A stretch of DNA of 25,542 bases from an uncultured Collinsella sp. (GTDB lineage Bacteria; Actinomycetota; Coriobacteriia; Coriobacteriales; Coriobacteriaceae): the NCBI GenBank assembly GCA_900552145.1, contig URYW01000016.1:1-25542 (forward strand), in the 5' to 3' direction. Positions 1-7,139 of the stretch are shown one piece after another; the first letter of the stretch is position 1; each line of letters opens with the position of its first letter. The notes under the pieces are model-generated. The model was not told the origin of the DNA and made no database searches. It saw only the letters and a program-made list of their open reading frames with translations. Made by a program: the position numbers and the translations under genes.

Positions 1-120
1 CACCCGCATGAGCGCCTGCTCTATGCAGCCGACAAAGCGTCGCGCGCCTGCTTTGCATGTCCCGCGCGCAATGCTTGCAACTGGAGCGATGATAAAAAGA
101 ACCTGTCGATTCGCGTGTAG
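1..120 (+). CDS. C-terminal end of a Cys-containing protein, possibly HD-domain hydrolase (partial)
   Basis: The first 39 codons are open in frame 1 and end at TAG 118-120. The fragment has an ADKxSRxCFxCPxxxxCNW pattern with three cysteines, a cluster that could bind metal. Similar tails occur, as I recall, on HD-superfamily phosphohydrolases encoded in folate gene clusters of Firmicutes and Coriobacteriia. The position 43 bases upstream of folB fits that, but the HD motif itself lies outside the window. The reading frame is well supported; the family name is only a guess. Confidence 0.45.
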   Translation, partial: HPHERLLYAADKASRACFACPARNACNWSDDKKNLSIRV

Positions 121-163
121 TTAGTTTGCGCGGTCGGGGTTCTAAACGAAGGAGACGATCGCG

Positions 164-649
164 ATGAGTAACAAAAAACTGCCCGAGAATGCAACTAAGA
201 CTGAAGGTGCCGAGCTCGCTCGCCGTGGAAGGGGCGAAATATCCACCGCAACGGCGGTGCCCCACGTGAGCTATGACGATCTGCGCCATGCCGATCGCAT
301 CACCGTTGAAGGACTTGAGGTTTTTGCTAACCACGGCGTGTATCCCGAAGAGAACGCGCTGGGCCAGAAGTTCATTGTGTCCTTGGTGCTCTATGCCGAC
401 CTGCGTGCAGCGGGGGAGCACGATAGCCTGGACGCCTCGATTGACTACGGCTCGGTGTGCCACGATGTCGATGGCTATCTGCGCGAGCATACGTTTAAAC
501 TCATCGAGGCCGCAGCCGAGGGTGTGGCCCAGATGCTGTTGCGTCGTTATCCCTTGCTGCTTGGTGTGCGCATAAAGCTCGATAAGCCGTGGGCGCCCGT
601 CGGTCTTCCCTTGACAAGCTGCGGTGTCGAGATCGAGCGCGTGCGCTAA
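164..649 (+). CDS. folB: Dihydroneopterin aldolase
   Basis: Converts 7,8-dihydroneopterin to 6-hydroxymethyl-7,8-dihydropterin and glycolaldehyde in cytoplasmic folate synthesis. The FolB fold spans roughly residues 44-161 of 161. VFANHGVYPEE (53-63) carries the conserved Glu and LDKPWAPVG (139-147) the conserved Lys (K141). The ATG is preceded at 9 bases by AAGGAG-like sequence (148-154), which supports this start. The family is usually about 120 residues, so the first ~43 residues are an extra, polar N-terminal extension of unknown role. An in-frame GTG at 257 would give a standard-length protein but has no ribosome binding site as good. It follows the partial upstream gene closely and probably belongs to a folate operon reaching left of the window. 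Confidence 0.9.
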   Translation: MSNKKLPENATKTEGAELARRGRGEISTATAVPHVSYDDLRHADRITVEGLEVFANHGVYPEENALGQKFIVSLVLYADLRAAGEHDSLDASIDYGSVCHDVDGYLREHTFKLIEAAAEGVAQMLLRRYPLLLGVRIKLDKPWAPVGLPLTSCGVEIERVR

Positions 650-655
650 CCGGTT

Positions 656-1432
656 CTAATACGTCTCTATGGGTGGCTGCTTGAGCCGCTGCGACAGCGC
701 TCTATTGTTGGGGCAGTACGTGTCGAGCAGGGCGTGAAACCGCTGATTGTGGCTTGGCTCGAGCAAGTGGACGAGCTCGTGGGCGACAACCATGTCGAGG
801 CATTCGACGGGGTAGCCGGCAAGTTCTCGTGCGATGCGAATGGCGCCGGATTTGGGCGTGCACGAGCCCCAACGCGTTTTCATGCTGCGTACGGAAACGC
901 GGGAAACGGAGACGCCCATTGCGATTTCGTACGCGTGCAAAATATCGCGCAGCGCCGATGTGACCTCGGACGTATAGAGCTGGTCGATGTGGGCTTGGAG
1001 CTCGTCGGACGTTAGACCGTCGAGGATTGCGAGCCGCTTGGCCTGTGGGCCTCCGTTCGACTTGTCGGCACCCATAAAACTTGCGAAGGTGGCCTGTTTG
1101 GGTCGCGGTGCGGGTGACGCAAAGTTGTGATCGAGTGCGTCCTGTACCGTGATGGGCATGCCCCAAAGCGCAATGATGGACGAGGGGCTGAGTGGCTCTC
1201 GTGACGTTGCCTGACGTTGCTCACGCTGGGCAAGTCGGCCGATAATCCAGGCGTTGTTGCGCTTCACAAACGCTTCGATACGCTCGCGGCTGGCGCCGAG
1301 CGGTGCGCTGGCGTGGACCTCACCGCTCGATGTGACGCGCAGGTTGAAGTTCTTGACGCGCTTTTTGGTAACGACGACGGGGATGGGCATCCCATCCGGT
1401 CGGGGTAGGAAAATCGCAAATTGCTGCGTCAA
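656..1432 (-). CDS. YgjP/DUF45-family zinc metallopeptidase
   Basis: A 258-residue protein of the YgjP (DUF45, WLM-like) metal-dependent hydrolase family. The zinc motif is VVAHELVHLLEPSHNQRFHALL (HExxH plus a downstream His), preceded by the typical MKTRWGSCTPKSGAIRIARELAGYP block that marks this family. An early segment, APLGASRERIEAFVKRNNAWI, matches the family N-terminal region. The start is a TTG at 1432: the minus strand reads AAGGA six bases ahead of it, and no ATG lies close by in frame with a better site. The gene converges on folB with only six bases between the stops. Its cellular substrate is not known. Family assignment is firm; physiological role is open. Confidence 0.87.
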   Translation of the reverse strand: MTQQFAIFLPRPDGMPIPVVVTKKRVKNFNLRVTSSGEVHASAPLGASRERIEAFVKRNNAWIIGRLAQREQRQATSREPLSPSSIIALWGMPITVQDALDHNFASPAPRPKQATFASFMGADKSNGGPQAKRLAILDGLTSDELQAHIDQLYTSEVTSALRDILHAYEIAMGVSVSRVSVRSMKTRWGSCTPKSGAIRIARELAGYPVECLDMVVAHELVHLLEPSHNQRFHALLDTYCPNNRALSQRLKQPPIETY

Positions 1433-1453
1433 AAGTTATCCTTCAGATTGGGG

Positions 1454-1491
1454 GCGGGCCGGCATTTCGACCGTTCGGTATGCCGGCCCGC
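1454..1491. terminator. Perfect 12-bp hairpin between dipeptidase and YgjP genes
   Basis: Arms GCGGGCCGGCAT (1454-1465) and ATGCCGGCCCGC (1480-1491) pair perfectly; the loop contains a further ACCG/CGGT pairing. It lies just past the dipeptidase stop on the minus strand and just before the YgjP ribosome binding site. There is no clear T-run on either side, so it may be a weak or factor-assisted terminator, or an attenuating hairpin within a shared transcript. Confidence 0.5.
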
Positions 1492-1506
1492 TCAAGGGAT
1501 GTGAAA

Positions 1507-2520
1507 TTAATAACGCTCAAAGAAGGCAAGCGCGTTGTCGCTGCAGAGCTTTTGCATCACGGTCTTGCCAAAGTGCTTGGAGAGCATGTTCTGGAACTCG
1601 GGCATCATGCTGGCATCGGAGAGGAAGGCGGGCACCGTGGCACCGTCCCAGTCGCCGCCGAGCGCGATGACGTCCTCGCCGCCCAGGTCGAGCCAGTGCT
1701 CGATATGTGCCGCTAGCTGGTCGAAGGTGACGTCTGCGGCGGTCTTGTCGGTTGCGTCGTTGGAAAGGAACTCGCTGCAGTAGTTGAGGCCGACGATACC
1801 GCCCATGTCGCGAATGGTGCGGAACTGGTCGTCGGTAAGGTTGCGTTTGACGCCGCAAACCGCACGGGAGTTGGAGTGGCTGGCGACGAAGGGACGTGTG
1901 GCGTGGGCGACAACCTCGTCAAAGCACTCATCGTTGAGGTGGGAGACGTCAAGCACCATGCCGGCGTGCTCCATCTGCGTAAGTGCCTCGATGCCGGCGG
2001 CGGTGAGGCCGGCGTGGGTATCGTGTCCGCTCGCGAGCGGTCCTTGCGCATTCCAGCTGAGCGATGACATGAGTACGCCCAAGCTCTTGAGCACCTCGAT
2101 CAGCGCGGGGTCCTCGGCAAAGAACGTGGCGTTTTCGATGGTGTGGATGCAGGCGACCTTGCCGTCTTTGAGCGCGGGGCGAATGTCTGCCGCGCTGCGT
2201 ACGTTGACCATGCGGTCGTGGTTGAGCATTGCCTGGCCGCTCATATGCGCCATGATTTGCGCCTGGAAGCGCGCGGCGTGGGCGGTGGGAATCTCGTCGG
2301 GGACAAACGTGGCGAAGCACTGTGCCCACGGCGTGTTGCCGATCTTTGCGAGCGAGATGGCACAGGCGTTACCCTCGATGAGGTCGAAATCTTGCGGATG
2401 CGTTTCGTCGCCGGGGAAATAACCGTCGGTGCCGGCGGTAAAGCGCAGGTCGAGATCGAGCGTGGCCCAGCCGATTCGGTCGGCGGTGTCGCAGTGTAGG
2501 TCAAATACGGGATATGCCAT
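1507..2520 (-). CDS. M19-family membrane-dipeptidase-like peptidase
   Basis: A 337-residue zinc dipeptidase of the M19 (renal dipeptidase) family, which cleaves dipeptides including some with D-residues. Visible landmarks are FDLHCDT at the N-terminus (HxD zinc ligands, residues 9 and 11), a central HTIEN with the bridging Glu, VLDVSHLNDECFDEV and ASHSNSRAVCGVKRNLTD (the two later zinc His), and IALGGDWDGA near the C-terminus. There is no signal peptide, so it is probably cytoplasmic. The start at 2520 is chosen because GGAGGA lies at 2523-2528 on the minus strand directly ahead and the family begins at this point; a longer frame to 2550 lacks a site. It is divergent from slyD across about 120 bases. 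Confidence 0.92.
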   Translation of the reverse strand: MAYPVFDLHCDTADRIGWATLDLDLRFTAGTDGYFPGDETHPQDFDLIEGNACAISLAKIGNTPWAQCFATFVPDEIPTAHAARFQAQIMAHMSGQAMLNHDRMVNVRSAADIRPALKDGKVACIHTIENATFFAEDPALIEVLKSLGVLMSSLSWNAQGPLASGHDTHAGLTAAGIEALTQMEHAGMVLDVSHLNDECFDEVVAHATRPFVASHSNSRAVCGVKRNLTDDQFRTIRDMGGIVGLNYCSEFLSNDATDKTAADVTFDQLAAHIEHWLDLGGEDVIALGGDWDGATVPAFLSDASMMPEFQNMLSKHFGKTVMQKLCSDNALAFFERY

Positions 2521-2552
2521 GGTTCCTCCGGTTGCAGCGTTTCTTTGCAAAC

Positions 2553-2582
2553 TGTCATTGAATTGTATGACTAGGGTATAGT
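2553..2582 (+). promoter_or_regulatory. Possible slyD promoter
   Basis: A good -10 element TATAGT lies at 2577-2582. The best partner at 18 bases is TGTCAT (2553-2558), a poor -35 match; TTGCAA at 2545 is too far away (26 bases). It sits in the divergent gap, 58 bases before the slyD ATG. Confidence 0.35.
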
Positions 2583-2640
2583 TAGCGCCATATGTTCACG
2601 GCGGCCCGCGTTGTGCGCCGCCCTTATCACGGAGGTTACC

Positions 2641-3069
2641 ATGTCCAACCAGGGCAAGAAGGTCAAGACCCATTATCGCGGCACGCTCGACGACGGCACG
2701 CAGTTCGATAGCTCCTACGATCGCGGCGAGCCGCTGGAGTTCACCTGTGGTGCCGGTCAGATGATCAAGGGCTTCGACGCCGCCGTTGTCGACATGCAGG
2801 TGGGCGAGAAGAAGACCGTGCACATTCCTGCTGTCGATGCCTACGGCGAGCACAATCCCGAGATGGTTATTACCTTCCCGGCCGAACAGGTTCCCAACAT
2901 CGAGCAGATCGAGAAGGGCATGAAGCTCTTCCTGTCCACGCCGAGCGGCATGCCCGTCCCCGCCGTGGTCATCGACGTAACGCCCGAGGCCGTGACGCTC
3001 GACGCCAACCACGAGCTGGCCGGTAAGGACCTCAACTTTGATATCGAGCTCGTCGAGGTCGAGGGTTAG
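2641..3069 (+). CDS. slyD: SlyD-like FKBP-type peptidyl-prolyl isomerase
   Basis: A 142-residue FKBP-type prolyl cis-trans isomerase with the split FKBP fold and inserted chaperone (IF) flap of the SlyD group. The N-terminal part HYRGTLDDGTQFDSSYDRGEPLEFTCGAGQMIKGFDAAVVDMQVGEKK is FKBP; DAYGEHNPEMVITF leads into the insert; the chain returns to FKBP with DANHELAGKDLNFDIELVEV. SlyD assists folding and, in proteobacteria, nickel delivery to hydrogenase. The His/Cys-rich metal tail of E. coli SlyD is absent: the protein stops right after the FKBP core. The ATG follows CGGAGG at 8 bases. The next gene, a UreE-like nickel chaperone, begins three bases after the stop, so the two are almost surely cotranscribed. 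Confidence 0.9.
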   Translation: MSNQGKKVKTHYRGTLDDGTQFDSSYDRGEPLEFTCGAGQMIKGFDAAVVDMQVGEKKTVHIPAVDAYGEHNPEMVITFPAEQVPNIEQIEKGMKLFLSTPSGMPVPAVVIDVTPEAVTLDANHELAGKDLNFDIELVEVEG

Positions 3070-3072
3070 AGT

Positions 3073-3651
3073 ATGCCTGAACGCTTGGTTTCGACGACAT
3101 GCTTGGGAAATCTCAACGATCCGTCCTATGAACTCCTGCTTCGCCGGAAGCTGGGCGGCGTCTTTGAAGTTGACGAGCTGCTGCTCGATTGGGACCAGGC
3201 TGATGTATACGCGTTTGTGGGCGTGACGGAGCTGGGGCGCACGGTCGATGTTCGGCTGGATACTGCCGACGGCGGTCGTCTTGTCGACGGCGACGTGCTC
3301 GCCGTCGACCGTTCGGGCGTGGTGCCCGTGGCGGTTGTCGTGCGCCTGCGCAGCGCCGAGGTTTATTTGGTCGAAGTTGACCGCATGGACCCGATTGCGC
3401 TCGCGCATGCGTGCTGGGAGATCGGCAATATGCATGCGCCGCTTTTTCGAGGCGATTCGGACGAGCATACCGTGCGCATGTATACGCCGGTGCAGCCTGT
3501 TTTGGGCCGCATGCTCCGGGGCGTCGAGGGCGTTCGGCTCTCGACGGTTACCCGTGAACTCGATTCGGACCGGCGCTTTGCGTCGAGTGCGGCGGATGCC
3601 GTTGTGAGTATGGCTCCAGACTTTACGATCGTAAAGAAGGCGCGCGGTTAA
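3073..3651 (+). CDS. UreE-like nickel metallochaperone (orphan)
   Basis: A 192-residue protein. Its second half matches the UreE C-terminal domain: ALAHACWEIGNMHAPLF corresponds to the UreE segment with the conserved interface His (GNxHxP), and the later PVLGRMLRGVEGVRLSTVTREL corresponds to the helix after the metal site. The first half, with ADVYAFVGVTELGRTVDVRLDTADGGRLVDGDVL, resembles the UreE N-terminal domain, including the DGDVL turn. The protein lacks the His-rich tail of some UreE. UreE normally hands nickel to urease, but no urease subunit or ureDFG gene is in the window. Three bases separate it from slyD, whose family also handles nickel. Fold assignment is moderately sure; function without urease is inference. 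Confidence 0.72.
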   Translation: MPERLVSTTCLGNLNDPSYELLLRRKLGGVFEVDELLLDWDQADVYAFVGVTELGRTVDVRLDTADGGRLVDGDVLAVDRSGVVPVAVVVRLRSAEVYLVEVDRMDPIALAHACWEIGNMHAPLFRGDSDEHTVRMYTPVQPVLGRMLRGVEGVRLSTVTRELDSDRRFASSAADAVVSMAPDFTIVKKARG

Positions 3652-3664
3652 CGTGCGTATAAGT

Positions 3665-3706
3665 AAGACGGACTTTGAGAGGCAACTATTCAAAGTCCGT
3701 CTTTCT
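3665..3706 (+). terminator. Intrinsic terminator after slyD-ureE-like pair
   Basis: A perfect 14-bp stem: AAGACGGACTTTGA (3665-3678) with TCAAAGTCCGTCTT (3690-3703), loop of 11, then a T-rich stretch. It closes the slyD/UreE-like unit 13 bases after the stop. Confidence 0.85.
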
Positions 3707-3734
3707 GTTGATGAGATGCTGTGGGGGAAAGCAT

Positions 3735-4532
3735 ATGGGTCTTGAAGGAATCAAGCTGATTGCATGCGATTTGGACGGCACGTTGCTGCATCCGGGGGAG
3801 CGCGAGCCGCGTTCCGAGGCCTTTGGGCTCATCGATGAGCTGCATCGTCGCGGTATCGTGTTTATGCCGGCGAGCGGCCGTCAATATGCGAGCTTGCGCT
3901 ATCTGTTTGCCCCGGTGGCCGATGAGCTCGCCTATGTATGCGAAAACGGAGCCCTGGTGATGAGCGAGGGACGTGCCGTTGTCAAACGTTCCATGGAGCG
4001 TAGCCTTGCTATGGATATCGCGAATGCCGTGGTTGCATATCCCCATGCCGACGTGACCCTTTCGTGTGAGGGACACCTCTACACCATGAGCGGCAACGAT
4101 GCGTTCGTCGATCATTTGCGCTATGAGGTCCACTGCGATGTGGCGGTGGTCGACCGCCCCGAGGACATCGACGAGGACGTCATTAAGATTGCCTTCCAGA
4201 CGCCCGAGGTGGATCAGCCGGCGGCCCTGGAGTATTTCGAGCGCCTCTTTAGCGACCGTGTTGACGTGATGACGTCGGGAACCGAATGGACGGACTTTAT
4301 CGGTTTCGGTTCGGGCAAGGGCTCCGCGCTTGCCGATTACGGTCGTGCCCTGGGTATTTCGCCCGATGAGATGATGGCGTTTGGCGATAACGAAAACGAC
4401 CGCGACATGCTCAACGTAGTGGGCCATCCTTATCTAATGGAGAGCTGCAATCCCTCTATGCGTGGCATCAACGACCGCGTCCGTTACGTGTGCACGGTCG
4501 AAGAAGAACTGCGCCGTCTGCTCGCCGAGTAG
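3735..4532 (+). CDS. Cof-type HAD-IIB phosphatase
   Basis: A 265-residue haloacid-dehalogenase hydrolase of the Cof/YbjI type, which removes phosphate from sugar phosphates or cofactors. Motif I is IACDLDGTLL (nucleophile Asp and acid Asp), motif II PASGR, motif III is a Lys near GFGSGKGSAL, and motif IV GDNENDRDML binds magnesium. A long cap between motifs II and III places it in subclass IIB. The start at 3735 follows a GGGGGAAAG site; the longer frame from 3675 would run through the terminator hairpin and is unlikely. The substrate cannot be told from sequence. Confidence 0.9.
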   Translation: MGLEGIKLIACDLDGTLLHPGEREPRSEAFGLIDELHRRGIVFMPASGRQYASLRYLFAPVADELAYVCENGALVMSEGRAVVKRSMERSLAMDIANAVVAYPHADVTLSCEGHLYTMSGNDAFVDHLRYEVHCDVAVVDRPEDIDEDVIKIAFQTPEVDQPAALEYFERLFSDRVDVMTSGTEWTDFIGFGSGKGSALADYGRALGISPDEMMAFGDNENDRDMLNVVGHPYLMESCNPSMRGINDRVRYVCTVEEELRRLLAE

Positions 4533-4555
4533 GTTTTCGCGACATACCTAGAAAT

Positions 4556-4936
4556 CTACCTACAGTCGGGGCAGAGACCCTCGAAGATGGTGTAGTGCGA
4601 CGTGACGTGCCAGCCGATTTGCTCGGACGCCTTGGCGTCGAGCTGGGCATCGAAGGGGAGCGGTACGTCGATGACGCGGCTGCACGAGGTGCAGATGATA
4701 TGCGCATGCGGCTCGATCGTGCGATCGAAGCGGCTGCCGCCCGGCGTCTTGATGGAGAGAATCTCGCCGGCGTCGGCCAAGAGATTGAGATTGCGGTAGA
4801 CTGTACCGCGGCTGATTTTGTCATCCTGCGCGCGCACGACGTTGTAGATTTCGTCGGCGGTGGGATGGTTATAGCTTTGGCGCACGGCGTCAAGAACCAG
4901 CTTTCGCTGCCTGGTATTCCTTCTTTGCACCGCCAT
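4556..4936 (-). CDS. Fur-family metalloregulator, PerR-like
   Basis: A 126-residue repressor. Residues about 1-75 form the winged helix (RQRKLVLDAV, HPTADEIYNVV, ISRGTVYRNLNLLADAGEI with the DNA-recognition helix). The C-terminal dimer domain has the structural zinc pairs CTSC and CPDC. The segment SRFDRTIEPHAHIICTSC has an Asp where PerR proteins carry their regulatory metal ligand, followed by HxH. This points to peroxide-sensing PerR rather than iron Fur or zinc Zur, though this call rests on a few residues. The ATG at 4936 has a GAGGCGAGG stretch ahead. It converges on the HAD gene, and lies 61 bases downstream of the acylphosphatase stop. Confidence 0.87.
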   Translation of the reverse strand: MAVQRRNTRQRKLVLDAVRQSYNHPTADEIYNVVRAQDDKISRGTVYRNLNLLADAGEILSIKTPGGSRFDRTIEPHAHIICTSCSRVIDVPLPFDAQLDAKASEQIGWHVTSHYTIFEGLCPDCR

Positions 4937-4972
4937 GCGCCTCGCCTCTTTTCTATTAACGGTCGTAGGTAA

Positions 4973-4998
4973 ATGATACCGTATTTAGCACACAATAC
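4973..4998. promoter_or_regulatory. Possible AT-rich operator upstream of the Fur/PerR-like gene
   Basis: In the 61-base gap before the Fur-family gene an AT-rich stretch holds ATAC-C-GTAT (centre 4980) and GTATT-N8-AATAC read on the minus strand. Fur-family operators are AT-rich 7-1-7 dyads and such regulators often repress themselves. The match to the PerR-box consensus is partial, so this is only a candidate. Confidence 0.3.
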
Positions 4999-5408
4999 TA
5001 ATAATGAGGACTGAAACCGTCTTCATTGGCAAGTGGGGCTCGGGCCTGGGCGTCTACGAGGCGAAAACGCGTTCCCATGCGCTCGTAGGAGGCATGAAGC
5101 GCCTCGAGATGAGATAGGATGTTTGCCGGAGCTCCCTGTATCTCCATCTCGACTGAGCCGTCTTCCATATTACGCACCCAGCCGGTGAGGGAGCGTGCCT
5201 GCGCGAGGTTGGTGGTGGTAAAGCGAAAACCAACGCCTTGGACTTGCCCCGCCCAGCGCAGGAAATAGCGCAGGGGAGTGTCTTGAGTGGCCTCGTCGCT
5301 TGCGAGCACAGTAAGTCTGCGGCGCAGCTCGAGCTCGACGTTTGATGGTTTTTGGGGTTCTCGACTGCCGCCGGTGACGCTGGAGAAGAACGTATCGAAG
5401 AGACCCAT
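4998..5408 (-). CDS. Acylphosphatase with N-terminal extension
   Basis: A 136-residue protein whose C-terminal ~90 residues are an acylphosphatase domain. FLRWAGQVQGVGFRFTT holds the phosphate-binding loop and catalytic Arg, and LTGWVRNMEDGSVEMEIQG the catalytic Asn. It hydrolyses acyl phosphates in the cytoplasm. The first ~45 residues (MGLFDTFFSSVTGG... to LASDEATQDTP) are an extra segment not found in the usual 90-residue enzyme. The ATG at 5408 lies two bases after the stop of the upstream oxidoreductase gene, so translation is probably coupled; no strong ribosome site of its own is visible. A longer frame reaching 5543 overlaps that gene and is rejected. Confidence 0.85.
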   Translation of the reverse strand: MGLFDTFFSSVTGGSREPQKPSNVELELRRRLTVLASDEATQDTPLRYFLRWAGQVQGVGFRFTTTNLAQARSLTGWVRNMEDGSVEMEIQGAPANILSHLEALHASYERMGTRFRLVDAQARAPLANEDGFSPHY

Positions 5409-5410
5409 CG

Positions 5411-6517
5411 CTATGCCTGCTTGCCTGCGTCGGCCGGGAAGGTAATGCCGGCCTGCTGGCGCACGGCATCCATGATGCGCAGTGAGACGAGCGTGACATC
5501 GCGGTAGTGGCCAAGCTCGTGGCGTCCCGCCGGGGTCTCCCAAATCTCTTCCTTAACGTTATCGATGCCGCCGATGGCGGTGATAAAGTCTGTGAGTTCG
5601 TATTCCATAGTGTTGCTCGATTTGGGCAGGTCGAGCACGCGGCCGTTCTCGCCCTGTTCGCGCGGTGCCTCGGTCGCTGAGCCGCGTACGACATCGCCGC
5701 GATAGTCGATGCGGACGTTGCGGGGCGTGGACAGATGGTCGATCTGGATAGTGCCACGCTCGCCTTCGATCTGCGAGGGCAGCAGGTCATTCGTAATTTT
5801 GGAGTGCGCGAGCTCGACGGAGATGCGGCCTCCGCCATAGCTGGCGAGGATGGAACCGCAGCCGTCGATGGGGCCGTGCGTGAGCTGTCGCGTGGTGGGA
5901 TCGAGCAGGGTAGTCATGCTCGTAAGGCCGGAGGGCATGCCGAAAATCTCGACCATGGGCTCGACGGCGTAGACGCCAATGTCCATGAGGGAACCCGATG
6001 CCATATTGCAGTCGAAGATATTGGTGGCGCGTCCCGCGAGAATCTCGTTGTAGCGCGAGGAATACTTGCCAAAGCGCAATGAGGCGCGGCGGATGGGGGC
6101 GATCTCGCCCAGGGCGTCCTCGATGGCGTGGAAGGCGGGATCGTGGAGGGGACGCATGGCCTCGAGGGCCACGACACCTGCTGCCTCGGCAGCGCGGAAG
6201 ACTTCCAGCGCCTGCGCTTCGGTGGCGCAGAAGGGTTTCTCGACGATGACGTGCTTGCCACCGGCGATGCAGGCAAGGGCCTGCTCGTAGTGAAGTGCGT
6301 TAGGGCTGCCGATATAGACGGCGTCGACGTCGACGGCTGCCGCAAGCTCGTCGAGTGACGTAAAGTTTCGCTCGCCACCGCGCTCGGCGGTAAAGGCAGT
6401 ACCGCGATTGGCGTCGCGTGAAAGCGTGCCCACAAACGCGGCTTGGTCGTTGGCGTTGACGACTTGGATAAAGTCGTCGGTGATCATGGATGTGCCGATG
6501 GTCGCGATGTGCAGCAT
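5411..6517 (-). CDS. Gfo/Idh/MocA-family oxidoreductase
   Basis: A 368-residue NAD(P)-dependent oxidoreductase. The Rossmann half begins MLHIATIGTSMITDDF, a degenerate form of the usual GxGxxG turn, followed by DVDAVYIGSPNALHYEQALACIAGGKHVIVEKPF with the family EKP motif. The C-terminal alpha/beta domain has SGSLMDIGVYAV. Members oxidise or reduce sugars, inositols and related compounds; the substrate is not evident. The ATG at 6517 has AAGGGGG ahead; the 450-residue frame to 6763 invades the RNase H gene and is not credible. It is followed two bases later by acylphosphatase. A second family member at 13924 has a canonical GxGxxG, so the two are distant paralogues. Confidence 0.9.
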   Translation of the reverse strand: MLHIATIGTSMITDDFIQVVNANDQAAFVGTLSRDANRGTAFTAERGGERNFTSLDELAAAVDVDAVYIGSPNALHYEQALACIAGGKHVIVEKPFCATEAQALEVFRAAEAAGVVALEAMRPLHDPAFHAIEDALGEIAPIRRASLRFGKYSSRYNEILAGRATNIFDCNMASGSLMDIGVYAVEPMVEIFGMPSGLTSMTTLLDPTTRQLTHGPIDGCGSILASYGGGRISVELAHSKITNDLLPSQIEGERGTIQIDHLSTPRNVRIDYRGDVVRGSATEAPREQGENGRVLDLPKSSNTMEYELTDFITAIGGIDNVKEEIWETPAGRHELGHYRDVTLVSLRIMDAVRQQAGITFPADAGKQA

Positions 6518-6590
6518 ACGTCCCCCTTGCGTTGTTTGGTCTACAGGATGAGTGTAGCGCGTGGGGATATAAAGCTGCGCGAAAACGCTA

Positions 6591-7076
6591 TTACAGGTCG
6601 CTCTCGTTAAAGCCGGTGTCGATATCGAGGTTGCTGCCGTCGGCCGCCGTGGTTGCGAGCTCATCGCAGCGCTCGTTGAGCTCGTGGCCGGCGGGACCCT
6701 TAACCCAGATGAACTCAACCTTGTGCTTACTTTTGGCGGTGAGTAGGCGCTCCCACAGGTCACGGTTCTTAACGGGCTGCTTGTTGGCAGTTTTCCATCC
6801 GCGCTTTTTCCAGCCGTCGATCCAGTGCTTGTTGAAGGCGTTGACGACGTACTGCGAATCGGAATGGACTTCGACCTCGCAGGGGCGGTTGAGCGCCTCG
6901 AGCGCCACGATGACCGCCATGAGTTCCATACGGTTGTTGGTGGTCTTGGCGTAGCCGCGTGAAAGCTCGGAGGTGAAGGTCTTGCCGGCGGGGTTGGTGT
7001 ATTTGAGTACGACGCCGTAGCCGCCGCGTCCCGGATTTGATCGGGCCGAGCCGTCGGTGTAGATGATGACCTTCAC
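6591..7076 (-). CDS. rnhA: Ribonuclease HI
   Basis: A 161-residue RNase HI, which cuts the RNA of RNA-DNA hybrids. Catalytic acids are visible: Asp in YTDGSARSNPG (residue 8), Glu in NNRMELMAVIVALEAL, Asp in VHSDSQYVV and Asp in NERCDELA. The basic handle-like stretch HWIDGWKKRGWKTANKQPVKNRDLW is present. The length is typical. The start is GTG at 7076, with AAAGGA five bases ahead and the family beginning exactly here; an upstream frame to 7127 adds an unrelated 17 residues. Confidence 0.93.
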   Translation of the reverse strand: MKVIIYTDGSARSNPGRGGYGVVLKYTNPAGKTFTSELSRGYAKTTNNRMELMAVIVALEALNRPCEVEVHSDSQYVVNAFNKHWIDGWKKRGWKTANKQPVKNRDLWERLLTAKSKHKVEFIWVKGPAGHELNERCDELATTAADGSNLDIDTGFNESDL

Positions 7077-7114
7077 ATGGTTCCTTTCGTTGGGTACGTT
7101 TCGTGTGAGTGACC

Positions 7115-7120
7115 ATTGTA
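7115..7120 (-). promoter_or_regulatory. Possible -10 element of the rnhA promoter
   Basis: On the minus strand TACAAT occurs 39 bases before the rnhA GTG. A TTGCTA 20 bases further up (overlapping the lysR stop) is a possible but too distant -35. Weak support. Confidence 0.3.
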
Positions 7121-7139
7121 GCGCCATGCCCGCCGGGGG

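Noticed and set aside
2596..3693. A 365-codon minus-strand frame opposite slyD and the UreE-like gene
   Set aside because: Antisense shadow; both plus-strand genes have ribosome sites and recognised folds.
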